Assembly (NCBI RefSeq): GCF_000716605.1
Contig: NZ_JNXE01000001.1
Coordinates: forward strand, 620,001 to 684,000
Direction: 5' to 3'
Length of the DNA: 64,000 nt
Source of the DNA: Streptomyces sp. NRRL F-525
GTDB taxonomy: Bacteria > Actinomycetota > Actinomycetes > Streptomycetales > Streptomycetaceae
The translations under genes and the position numbers were made by a program. Within the stretch, counting starts at the first letter, position 1; every line of letters begins with the position of its first letter. The notes under the pieces are model-generated. The model was given only the letters and a program-made list of their open reading frames with translations, was not told the origin of the DNA and ran no database searches. This document shows positions 52,201 to 60,304 of this stretch, one piece after another.

Positions 52201-52635
52201 CTACTCGTTCCCGCCGTGCCCGAATGGCCACCCGATGACGCCTTCCGCTTGGACGTTGCGCATGGACGCTCCCTCGAACCGGGCACCGGTGACGTCGGTC
52301 AGCCCGAGCGGGGGCGCGCCCGTAATCACACTTCCGAACCTGGCGTCGGTCAGATCGGTGTCGCGCAGGTCAGCACCCCGTAGATCGCATCCGGCCAGGC
52401 TGACCTCGCGCAGTGAAGCCCCGCGCAGATCAGCCTCGCTGAAGTCACAGAACTTGAACCAACACCCGTCCAGGGTGGCGTGGCGTAGATCGACCCCGAT
52501 GAACGAGCAGCGGGTGAACCACAGCCGCGACGTGCGAGCGGAAGCCAGACTCTGGCCGGTGAAGTCCTCACCGTTCACGGCGGCATAGCTGTGGAGCGCG
52601 GCGAGTCGTTGTCTCGCGGTCAGTGGCGTGGTCAT
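52201..52635 (-). CDS. Pentapeptide repeat protein
   Basis: A 144-residue protein with an N-terminal helix (residues 1-25), then a right-handed quadrilateral beta-helix of pentapeptides A(D/N)LxX: FTRCSFIGVDLRHATLDGCWF, DFSEADLRGASLREVSLAGCDLRGADLRDTDLTDARF, ARFEGASMRNVQAEG. Some pentapeptide proteins mimic DNA and protect gyrase, but most have unknown roles. It lies within the inverted ends of the IS element, opposite in direction to the transposase. It is intact, whereas the transposase is decayed, so it may be kept under selection or have entered later. Confidence 0.75.
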   Translation of the reverse strand: MTTPLTARQRLAALHSYAAVNGEDFTGQSLASARTSRLWFTRCSFIGVDLRHATLDGCWFKFCDFSEADLRGASLREVSLAGCDLRGADLRDTDLTDARFGSVITGAPPLGLTDVTGARFEGASMRNVQAEGVIGWPFGHGGNE

Positions 52636-52776
52636 GTGCGCCAGCGTGTCAGCCGGGTCGGTGGCCGTCGCCCGGATTTCCGGCAGTTCGCCGTCCGCCG
52701 GCTGATCGCACAGGTCCGGGCTGGTGCGGGATCGGCCACCGGTGATCATCGGTGTGTGAAGACAGAAGATCAGACG

Positions 52777-53657
52777 ATGACCGCAGGTCACAGCATGGAT
52801 CCCGTCCGTTGGCGGGAGGCGTTCGAGGTGGCCACGGGGCGTATCGCGGGCCGGTTCGCCTGGGTCGAACCCCGGCGGCGGGCCGGGGATACGAATCCAC
52901 ATGGCATGCGGCATCTGCTGTGCCGGGCGGCCTGGGACGCCGATGCCGTCCGCGACGACGTGCGCGAGTACGTCGTGGAGCATCTGCACGACGAGGTCGC
53001 GGTGGTGGTCGTGGACGAGGCCGGGGATGTGAAGAAGCACCCGCACTGTCGGGGTCCAGCGCCAGTACGCTCCTGGATCTCTGGCCTCAACCGCTGCCGG
53101 GCGGCCGGACTCGGCGAGGCCACCGACTTCGCGGCCAAGCCGGAGCTGGCCCGCGTGATGATCGTGCGGTTTCTGGACGCCGGACACCGTGTCGACTGGG
53201 TGACCGGCGACGAGGTCTATGGCAGCAACCCGAAACCGCGGTCCGCTCTGGAGGAACGCGGCATGGGCTACGTGCTCGCCGTGGCCTGATCGGCCGAAGT
53301 GGCCACCGGAGGAGGCAAGTTCCGTGCGGATGCCCTGGCTGCCATTCCGCCCAGCTGGTGCCGCTGAACACCCTGGCAAGGATCGCCGGTTCCAGGTGGC
53401 GAGTGGACGAAACCTTCCAGACCGGGAAGGGCCTGGCCGGGCTCGACGAGCACCAGGTCCGCCGCTACCCCTCCTGGAGCCGCTGGGGCACCCTCGCCAT
53501 GCTCGCCCACGCCTTCCTCGCCGTCGTCCGAGCCGACGAGCATGCCCGCCGGCCGGGCGATCTGGCCCACCGGCTCGGCTGGTCCGACTGGCGACGCCGC
53601 CACCAGGCACGGTCACGGACCAGCCGTTACCTACGACAAGCCGCATCCCAGACATGA
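52777..53657 (+). pseudogene. Decayed IS701-family DDE transposase
   Basis: The first part (52777-53289) reads WREAFEVATGRIAGRFAWVEPRRRA, then DAVRDDVREYVVEHLHDEVAVVVVDEAGDVKK (first catalytic Asp region) and GHRVDWVTGDEVYG (second Asp), and stops after GYVLAVA. The C-terminal part is in another frame: LNTLARIAGSRWRVDETFQTGKGLAGLDEHQVRRY (catalytic Glu region) to the end at 53657. Compared with intact relatives of about 400 residues, a stretch after RRRA, the middle after KK, and the segment after the second Asp are missing. The protein cannot be active, so the element would need a helper in trans. Confidence 0.8.
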
Positions 53658-53682
53658 AGATCACGATCTACGGCTGGAGTAC
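53658..53682 (-). repeat. Right terminal inverted repeat
   Basis: On the minus strand it begins GTACTCCAGCCGTAGATCG and matches the left end at 24 of 25 positions. It starts at the base immediately after the transposase stop codon. Confidence 0.8.
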
Positions 53683-53702
53683 GAGGCGCAGTGGTCATGT
53701 GG

Positions 53703-55034
53703 TCAGCATCGCCGAAACGGCCGCCGGCGTGACCACATCCGCTTCGCCCCCGAGCCCTGCGGCAGCAAGCCCTCCGCCCGGTCGTGGCGAGAACCGGCAC
53801 TGTCCATCTGCCTCCAGGCCGGGAAGATCAGCGGGCACAGCGTGGCGAGCAGATACACACCGCCGACCGTCAGCAGCGTGGAGGGTGGGCCGACCGAATC
53901 CACGAGGAAGCCCGCAGCGAGTCCGCCCAGCGGAGTGATCAGTTGGACCGAGGCTGTTGTCGCACTCAGTACGCGGCTGCGCAGTTCCTCAGGCACCGTC
54001 TCGTACATCACCGTGGCCATGATGGGGTTGAGCACCCCGCAGGCGAGACCCTCGACCGCCATGGTCACGGCCAGCGGCGCGAAGGTGTCGGTGCAGGCGG
54101 CCACCACGAAGCGCGGCAGGCCCACGACGAGGAACGCGATCGTGAACACGGGCCAGCGCCGGAAGTGGCTGCCCACCGCCCCGTAGGCCAGTGCTCCCGT
54201 GAGTGCGCAGATCCCGAACGTCGCGTTCAGCAGGCCGAGATCGATGGAACCGGCGAGCTCCTCACGGGCATGCACAGGGAGGAGTACGGCGCTCCATCCC
54301 TGGTCGAGGCCCCTGGTGACCAGCGTCATCAGGCACAGGCCCAGCAGCAACGGCGTGGCCGCCACGAAGCGGTACCCTTCCGCGAGTTCATGGCGGTAGA
54401 TAGCCAACGACACTGGTTCCGCCCGGCGTTGGGCCTGTGCCTCGGGCAGGCCGCGGACCCCGAGCGCGAACAGCGGCGCGGACACGGCGAAGGTCGCGGC
54501 ATCCACCAACAGGACGTTCTCGGCACCGAGTACGGCGATCAGCACACCCCCGAGCGCGGACCCGGTCAGCCCCGCGCAGCGGGCCGCGCCGTCGTACAAG
54601 CCGGCAGCCCTGGTCAGCGGCATTCCGGCGCGTTCGGCGAGCGTGGGCAACAGCACGCCGCGGGCGGTTTCCCCCGGCGTGCGGCACAGCCCTGTCATCG
54701 CCATCAGCACGCACAGCATCCAGAACCGCAGGATGCCGGCGAAGTGCAGCAGCGGGATCGCCGCGACCGTGAGCCCGCAGGCGAGGTCTGAGGCGACACT
54801 CACCCGCCGTCGCCCGACCCGGTCGATGACCGGACCGCCGACGAGCGCTGCGAGCACCACGGGCAGCAGGGTGCAGAACGCGACGATCCCGGCCTTGGCG
54901 GCACTGCCCGTGCTCTGCAGCACGAACCACGGCACACCCATGTACGTGAGGCAATTCCCGGTGATCGAAAGGAGGTTGGCGGCAAGGACCGTGGTCAGAG
55001 GACGGCGATCACCCGCCAAGAAATCTTCGGGCAC
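53703..55034 (-). CDS. MFS transporter
   Basis: A 443-residue major facilitator of the drug/enterobactin-exporter (MFS_3/EntS-like) type with twelve predicted helices. The loop motif GGPVIDRVGRRRVSVASDL (residues 66-84) is the conserved A motif between helices 2 and 3. The last 35 residues are a basic, low-hydrophobicity tail close to the IS right end, so the original C-terminus might have been altered. The GTG start is at 55034. The substrate is unknown. The 177 bases up to the SMI1/KNR4 gene hold nothing recognisable. Confidence 0.8.
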   Translation of the reverse strand: MPEDFLAGDRRPLTTVLAANLLSITGNCLTYMGVPWFVLQSTGSAAKAGIVAFCTLLPVVLAALVGGPVIDRVGRRRVSVASDLACGLTVAAIPLLHFAGILRFWMLCVLMAMTGLCRTPGETARGVLLPTLAERAGMPLTRAAGLYDGAARCAGLTGSALGGVLIAVLGAENVLLVDAATFAVSAPLFALGVRGLPEAQAQRRAEPVSLAIYRHELAEGYRFVAATPLLLGLCLMTLVTRGLDQGWSAVLLPVHAREELAGSIDLGLLNATFGICALTGALAYGAVGSHFRRWPVFTIAFLVVGLPRFVVAACTDTFAPLAVTMAVEGLACGVLNPIMATVMYETVPEELRSRVLSATTASVQLITPLGGLAAGFLVDSVGPPSTLLTVGGVYLLATLCPLIFPAWRQMDSAGSRHDRAEGLLPQGSGAKRMWSRRRPFRRC

Positions 55035-55211
55035 TGCGGTGGTCTCCCATACAGGGAAGCGCCCACCGCGAACGAAGCAGGTCAGCCGGTGGGCGAGGCG
55101 AAGTGTTCAGCGTCTGGCGCGCACGGCGAGGCGCACCGCGATGCGGTGTTCACAAGCAGCGCCTCCAACACTTCGCCGGGATGACCACCCGGCACTTCCA
55201 CACATTGTCCC

Positions 55212-57185
55212 CTAGGGCCGCTTACCTGCTTCCGGCCCGTTGCCCCCCGTCCGCTCGCCCTCCGCCGGGTGCATGGCGGCCGGCTGCAGGCGGACCGTCA
55301 TGTACGTCTCGCCCTGCCTTGGCGGGCGGGTCCAGGAGCGGGAAGTGAAGGTGTGCAGCCGCCCGTTCACGATGGCGTGACGCGGCAGGGACGCACCGAA
55401 CTCCTCGGCCACCACCTCCAGCAGCGGTCGTTCTGCTCGGGCGATGTCCTCCAGGTCGTCGAAGAACCGGCTCGGGTCCAGCGCCCGCGGTATGTCCCCG
55501 CTCCGCCGGATCTCTCCGTCCGCGTACGTGAACGCGTACTGCTCGGCACCGTCCCGTGCCACCGAGAGGTGGAAGAACGGCTTCCCGTGCGGTGCCCTCA
55601 AGCCGCTCCACACCACCACCGCGCGGGTGCCCGTGCCGGCGGTCGCGGCGGGGGAGACGAAGCGCTGCGGGGTGAACGGGGCGGGCTCGCCGTCGAAGGC
55701 GAAGCTCCAGCCGGTGCCGGTCCGGCCGACCGCCATGAGTGCCCTGTCGTCGTAGGACGAGAACTCACTCCGGTTGTACCGCGATCTCTGGAGCGTCTCC
55801 CGGAAGGTCATGGGTTCGTTCAGTACGGTGCCGTCCTTGTCCGCGTCCTCGTCCGTGAGGCGGCCGGGCAACTCCTTCGGCTCGGTATCTTCGACCAGGA
55901 CGAACCGGTACGACGTGCGGTTCTTGCCCCAGTACGGCTCCGCGAGCCACGCCAGGCCGGCCGGATCGAGACCGGCCGTCGGGCTCGGTGCCTCGCCGCG
56001 CTGCCCGCCTCTCGGCGTCGACAGCAGCTCGCGGCCCCGCTCCGGGGTCAGCAGCGGTCCGAGCAACGGGTCGGCCACCCACCCCAGCGGCGCCAGATGG
56101 TCCGGGCCCAGCGGCTGCCACAGGGGAAGAGCGTTCATCAGCGTTCGCCATGCCCCGTCGGTGTCTCCCCACCGCGCCAACTCCCGCGCCCGCTCGACCG
56201 CTTCGCCGTACGGCCCGGCCGCCGTGTACCGGTACGTGCCGTCCCTCACCTGATCCAGCGTCGCGAAGGCCAGTGACACCAGGTCGTCGTCGGCGCCCGG
56301 CAGATGGAACATCAGCGTGGAGTCGTCCCGGTACGACTGCCTCGCGTGCTCGGCGACCAGCGGCGGCAGCAGATCGGGCGCGTACCGAGGGTCCGTCACC
56401 AGGCCGTCGTAGTACACCATGTAGGTCTGCCCGAGCAGTCGGCGTGTCTGGTCCCCCAGCCCGGCGGCCCGCGCCCTGCTGTACCCCTTGGCCTCGTCCA
56501 GCGCCTTCACGGCCTCCTCCCAGCCGCCGCGCAGCGCCTCCAGCCGGGCCTCCTCCACCTGGGCGTCCAGCTTTCGCGTCGTGTCGTTGGCGAACACCGG
56601 CCCACCGTCGCTCCGGCGCGCCTGAAGGCTGTGGAACTCGCGGTGCATGTCCCGCATGAACGCGGTGAAGTCGGCGTGCCGCGCGGGTGCCTCGGCCCGC
56701 CAGCTCGACCACGTGTACACGGCCCACTCGCCGTGCTCGTCCACGTCCTCGGGATCGAGGAGGACGTGCGTGATGTCGGACTCGACGTCGAGCTGCAGCC
56801 CGCGCCGCCAGAGGTCCGCCTCCCGCCGCTCCTCGGGTCCCGCGTCCTCGTCCAGGTACTCCTCGAAGATGTCCGCGAGCCCTGACTCGTTGTTGTGCCA
56901 GTGCGCGTCCTCGGCCCCCGCCAGCAGCCGTACGAATCCGCCCGCGTGCCGCCACCCGTCGCTGACCTTGAGGAACTCCCGGTACGACGGGGGCACTTGC
57001 CGGCCGAGGCGCTCCTCCATGGCCGCGATCCGCTCCTCCGACGCGGCCGGGAACCCCAGCCAGCGCGCCCGTCGCGCGGCCTCGTCGAGCTCACCCCGCG
57101 CCTCGCCGTCCGGGAGGGAATCCGCCCACTCCCCGCTCCACTTGAGCAGGAAGGACCGCCAGTCGAATGTCGTGGAATCCGTCAT
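55212..57185 (-). CDS. SMI1/KNR4 family protein with large C-terminal region
   Basis: A 657-residue cytoplasmic protein. Residues about 30-160 are an SMI1/KNR4 (SUKH) domain: RWLGFPAASEERIAAMEERLGRQVPPSYREFLKVSDGWRHAGGFVRLL, ending near HGEWAVYTWSSW. The long remainder has helical segments (residues 200-330) and a beta-rich C-terminus with several tryptophans, none of which I can assign. SUKH domains often belong to toxin-immunity proteins but also occur in housekeeping contexts in Streptomyces; no toxin gene is adjacent. ATG 57185 is preferred over an earlier in-frame start by the coding pattern. Confidence 0.7.
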   Translation of the reverse strand: MTDSTTFDWRSFLLKWSGEWADSLPDGEARGELDEAARRARWLGFPAASEERIAAMEERLGRQVPPSYREFLKVSDGWRHAGGFVRLLAGAEDAHWHNNESGLADIFEEYLDEDAGPEERREADLWRRGLQLDVESDITHVLLDPEDVDEHGEWAVYTWSSWRAEAPARHADFTAFMRDMHREFHSLQARRSDGGPVFANDTTRKLDAQVEEARLEALRGGWEEAVKALDEAKGYSRARAAGLGDQTRRLLGQTYMVYYDGLVTDPRYAPDLLPPLVAEHARQSYRDDSTLMFHLPGADDDLVSLAFATLDQVRDGTYRYTAAGPYGEAVERARELARWGDTDGAWRTLMNALPLWQPLGPDHLAPLGWVADPLLGPLLTPERGRELLSTPRGGQRGEAPSPTAGLDPAGLAWLAEPYWGKNRTSYRFVLVEDTEPKELPGRLTDEDADKDGTVLNEPMTFRETLQRSRYNRSEFSSYDDRALMAVGRTGTGWSFAFDGEPAPFTPQRFVSPAATAGTGTRAVVVWSGLRAPHGKPFFHLSVARDGAEQYAFTYADGEIRRSGDIPRALDPSRFFDDLEDIARAERPLLEVVAEEFGASLPRHAIVNGRLHTFTSRSWTRPPRQGETYMTVRLQPAAMHPAEGERTGGNGPEAGKRP

Positions 57186-57314
57186 ACGCCCGATGCTGCC
57201 ACCCGCCACTGACAACGCCCCGCTGCCGCCGTGACGGGGGAAGCCGGCGCGTCGATGTCACCGCGGGAAACCCCTGTTACCTCTAAGTGACCTTCCTGCT
57301 GCCACAGTTGGGGT

Positions 57315-57968
57315 ATGCGCGTACTGATCGTGGAGGACCACAAGGATCTCGCGGAGAGCGTCGCGAGGGGGCTGCGTCGGCATGCCATGGAGGTCGAGCT
57401 CGCGCACGACGGCGAGCAGGGGCTGAGCCGGGCGTCGAGCGGGGCCTACGACGTCGTCGTCCTGGACCGTGACCTGCCGCTCGTGCACGGTGACGAGATC
57501 TGCCGTGCGCTCGTCCGGCAGGGCAGCCCGTCCCGCGTGCTGATGCTCACCGCGGCCGGGACCCTCGCCGACCGCGTCGACGGCCTCGACCTCGGCGCCG
57601 ACGACTACCTGGCCAAGCCCTTCTCCTTCGCCGAACTCATCGCCCGTGTCCAGGCGTTGGACAGACGCGATCAGCCCGCCGTGCCCCCCGTCCTCGTCCG
57701 CGGCGACATCGAACTCGACCCCGCCCGCCGCACCGCGCTCCGCGGCGGACGCAAGCTGGACCTCTCGCCGAAGGAGATGGCCGTCCTGGAGGTGCTGCTC
57801 GCCGCCGGCGGTGCCGTCGTATCCGCCGAGGAACTGCTGGAACGGGCCTGGGACCGGGACGCCGACCCGTTCAGCAACACCGTCAAGGTCACCGTCAGCC
57901 GGCTGCGCCGCAAGCTCGGCGACCCGGCGGTCATCGAGACGCTCCCGCACGTCGGTTACCGGATCTGA
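57315..57968 (+). CDS. OmpR-family response regulator (first of tandem pair)
   Basis: A 217-residue response regulator. The receiver domain has the acidic pocket E7-D8, phosphoacceptor D51 (VVVLDRDLP), T79 and K101 (DDYLAKPFSF). The C-terminal winged helix (about 125-217) ends VKVTVSRLRRKLGDPAVIETLPHVGYRI. It is highly similar in layout and length to the next gene. Its partner is probably the histidine kinase encoded two genes downstream, unless an unlinked kinase serves it. The promoter lies in the 129-base divergent space from the SMI1/KNR4 gene. Confidence 0.88.
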   Translation: MRVLIVEDHKDLAESVARGLRRHAMEVELAHDGEQGLSRASSGAYDVVVLDRDLPLVHGDEICRALVRQGSPSRVLMLTAAGTLADRVDGLDLGADDYLAKPFSFAELIARVQALDRRDQPAVPPVLVRGDIELDPARRTALRGGRKLDLSPKEMAVLEVLLAAGGAVVSAEELLERAWDRDADPFSNTVKVTVSRLRRKLGDPAVIETLPHVGYRI

Positions 57969-58101
57969 TGGGCGCGACCGCGGGTCGGCCCTTGTTGCCA
58001 GGCGGGTGACGGTACGCCAGCCTGTGAGGGGAGTAACCCGGGTGTGACCCGGGGCGGGGGAGCCTGGGGTCCGTGACGCGTTGTGTCTCGTAGGGGGAGC
58101 G

Positions 58102-58755
58102 ATGAGGGTACTGGTGGTTGAGGACCATACGGAACTCGCGGACTCGATCACCAGAGTGTTCCGCCGCGAGGGCCTCGCCGTGGACACCGCCTACGACGGC
58201 AGGACCGCGCTCGACCTCGCCATCGACGTCGACTACGACGTGGTCGTCCTCGACCGCGACCTCCCCGACGTCCACGGCGACGAGGTGTGCGCCGAACTCA
58301 CCGCCGAGAGCGTCCGCACCAAGGTGCTCATGCTCACCGCCTCCGCCTCCATCGCCGACCGGGTCGAAGGCCTCGGCCTCGGCGCCGACGACTACCTCCC
58401 CAAGCCCTTCGCCTGGGCCGAACTCCTCGCCCGCACCCGCGCCCTCGGCCGCCGCGCCCACCCCGTACGGGAGCCCGTCCTCGCCCGCGGCTCCCTCCTC
58501 CTCGACCCCGCCCGCCGCACCGCCAGCCACGCCGGCACCCAACTCCCCCTCACCGCCAAGGAGTTCGGCGTACTCGCCTACCTGCTCGGCGCCGAGGGAC
58601 GGACCGTCCCGGCCGACGAACTGCTCGCCAAGGTGTGGGACGAGGTCACCGACCCCGGCACCACCACCGTCAAGGCCACGGTCAACCGGCTCCGGACCAA
58701 ACTCGTCGACCGCTCCGTGATCCAGACCGTGCCCGGAGAGGGCTACCGGATCTGA
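58102..58755 (+). CDS. OmpR-family response regulator (second of tandem pair)
   Basis: A 217-residue response regulator with E7-D8, phosphoacceptor D51 (VVVLDRDLPDVHGDEV), T79 and K101 (DDYLPKPFAW), and a winged helix ending TVNRLRTKLVDRSVIQTVPGEGYRI. ATG 58102 follows GGGGGAG. The histidine kinase starts one base after its stop, so this regulator and the kinase form the cognate pair. Equal length and aligned motifs show it arose by duplication with the preceding gene; the DNA-recognition helices differ. Confidence 0.9.
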   Translation: MRVLVVEDHTELADSITRVFRREGLAVDTAYDGRTALDLAIDVDYDVVVLDRDLPDVHGDEVCAELTAESVRTKVLMLTASASIADRVEGLGLGADDYLPKPFAWAELLARTRALGRRAHPVREPVLARGSLLLDPARRTASHAGTQLPLTAKEFGVLAYLLGAEGRTVPADELLAKVWDEVTDPGTTTVKATVNRLRTKLVDRSVIQTVPGEGYRI

Positions 58756-58756
58756 C

Positions 58757-60085
58757 ATGGCGACAACCCTCTTGTCCCAAGCCCGAGTTCGCGCCCACAC
58801 CTGGCTGAGCGGCCCCGGCGCCGCCCGGGTACGGGCCCTGGTCCGCCTCCTCACACCCCGCCGGGTCCGGGTCCGCTTCGCCATGCTCTTCGGGCTGCTG
58901 TTCATCGCCTCCGGCGCGGTCCTGCTCGGCATCACCTATCTGCTCGTCAACCGCCCCACCCACAACGTCGTCACCGCCGTACACGACGAAGGGGTACCGG
59001 GAAGCGGTTCGTCACCGGGGACCGTCATCCGGCCCGGCCCGGGCTCCGGGTCCCCGCAGGACCTCACCGTGTGGCTCAACGACCAACTGCGCAGGCAGAC
59101 CGAGCATCTGCACGACGCCCAGATGCACGACCTCCTCGTGCAGTCCGGCACCGCCCTCGCCATCATGGCCGCGATCTCCATCGTGCTCAGCTGGCTCCTG
59201 GCCCGGCGGGTGCTCCGGCCCATGCGCACCCTCAACGCCGGTATCGCCCGGATCTCCGCCAGCAACGTGCACGAGCGCCTCGCCGTCGCGGGCCCCCGCG
59301 ACGAGATCAGCGAACTCGCCGACAGCATCGACGGACTCCTCGCCAGGCTCGAGGCCGCCCTGGAGTCCCACAAGCGCTTCGTCGCCAACGCCGCCCACGA
59401 ACTGCGCACCCCGCTCACGGTGGAACGCGCCCTCCTGGAGGAGTCCCTCCTCGACCGCGACGCCACCGCCGAGTCGTTCCGCGAGAACTTCGAGCGCCTG
59501 CTGCGGATCAGCACCCACCAGGGCGCCCTGCTGGAATCCCTCCTCACCCTGGCCGTCAGCGAACGGGGCGTGGAGCGGACCGAGCCCGTCGACCTGGCCG
59601 AGATCAACGAGTCCGTGCTGCTCACCCAACTCCCCGAGACCCTGCGGCACGGCGTACGGATCGAGGACCGCACCGAACCGGCGCCGGTAGCCGGCGACAC
59701 CGCCCTCCTGGAGCGCCTGGTCGCCAACCTCGTGCACAACGCGGCCTACTACAACGTTCCCGACGGGACCGTGGACATCACCGTGCGGCGCCACGACCGA
59801 CGTGCCGTCCTCACGGTCTCCAACACCGGCCCCGAGGTCCCCAAGGACCGGGTCGACCAGCTCTTCGAACCCTTCCAGCGCATGTGCCGCACCGCCGGCG
59901 ACGGCCACCACGGCCTCGGCCTGTCGATCGTCCGCGCCATCGCCGCCGCCCACGACGCCACCCTCACCGCCCACGCCAGGCCGGGCGGTGGACTCGTCGT
60001 CGAGGTCTCCTTCCCCCTCCTTGTCAAGGCCGGGGAGCGATATGAAGGTTGGTCACAGCCGCGCGCGGCGACCGCGTCCAAGTGA
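58757..60085 (+). CDS. Sensor histidine kinase
   Basis: A 442-residue membrane kinase. Transmembrane helices lie at about 41-64 and 131-149 with a short extracellular sensor loop between, then HAMP (150-203). HisKA follows with phosphoacceptor H214 in NAAHELRTPL, and HATPase_c has N-box NLVHNAAYYN, the G1-like box VSNTGPEVP and G2 GHHGLGLSIVRAIAAAHDA. It is translationally linked to the response regulator upstream. The signal is unknown; the position next to the NRPS suggests a possible link to its expression or to self-resistance. Confidence 0.9.
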   Translation: MATTLLSQARVRAHTWLSGPGAARVRALVRLLTPRRVRVRFAMLFGLLFIASGAVLLGITYLLVNRPTHNVVTAVHDEGVPGSGSSPGTVIRPGPGSGSPQDLTVWLNDQLRRQTEHLHDAQMHDLLVQSGTALAIMAAISIVLSWLLARRVLRPMRTLNAGIARISASNVHERLAVAGPRDEISELADSIDGLLARLEAALESHKRFVANAAHELRTPLTVERALLEESLLDRDATAESFRENFERLLRISTHQGALLESLLTLAVSERGVERTEPVDLAEINESVLLTQLPETLRHGVRIEDRTEPAPVAGDTALLERLVANLVHNAAYYNVPDGTVDITVRRHDRRAVLTVSNTGPEVPKDRVDQLFEPFQRMCRTAGDGHHGLGLSIVRAIAAAHDATLTAHARPGGGLVVEVSFPLLVKAGERYEGWSQPRAATASK

Positions 60086-60098
60086 CCAGAACGGCGGG

Positions 60099-60126
60099 TT
60101 GGACGACACCCTCCGATAGGTATTGT
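60099..60126 (+). promoter_or_regulatory. Possible promoter of the NRPS gene
   Basis: TTGGAC at 60099-60104 and TATTGT at 60121-60126 are separated by 16 bases, a fair match to a vegetative sigma promoter. A start near 60133 would leave a leader of about 170 bases before the NRPS ATG. A small GACCGG/CCGGTC palindrome follows at 60134-60147. Confidence 0.35.
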
Positions 60127-60206
60127 TCTGATTGACCGGCCCCGGTCGTGAACGGGCTTCGACGACGTTTCACCGGGCTTTCCGGTCCACGGGTGGGGAT
60201 TCCCAG

Positions 60207-60227
60207 GAGCTTCCCGAGCGGAAGCTC
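60207..60227 (+). terminator. Hairpin in the NRPS leader, possible attenuator
   Basis: GAGCTTCC and GGAAGCTC form a perfect 8-bp stem around the 5-base loop CGAGC, followed by TTT. It lies 78 bases before the NRPS start codon. The T run is short, so it may be a weak attenuator or simply a stable leader structure. Confidence 0.35.
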
Positions 60228-60304
60228 TTTGCCTTGCGTTTCCTGCGAAATGGCGCATTGGGCAGCTGCATGCCCATGGAGAGGGATAGGGGTTAGTCCT
60301 AGAT

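Larger units (their letters stand above)
52160..53682. mobile_element. IS701-family-like element with passenger gene
   Basis: About 1.5 kb bounded by near-perfect 25-bp inverted ends (52160-52184 and 53658-53682, one mismatch). Inside are a minus-strand pentapeptide-repeat gene and the decayed plus-strand DDE transposase. Left flank CTAG and right flank CGAG could be a mutated 4-bp target duplication, since IS701 relatives often insert at CTAG-like sites. The element is inserted exactly at the amidase stop codon and ends 20 bases from the MFS gene stop. Confidence 0.7.
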
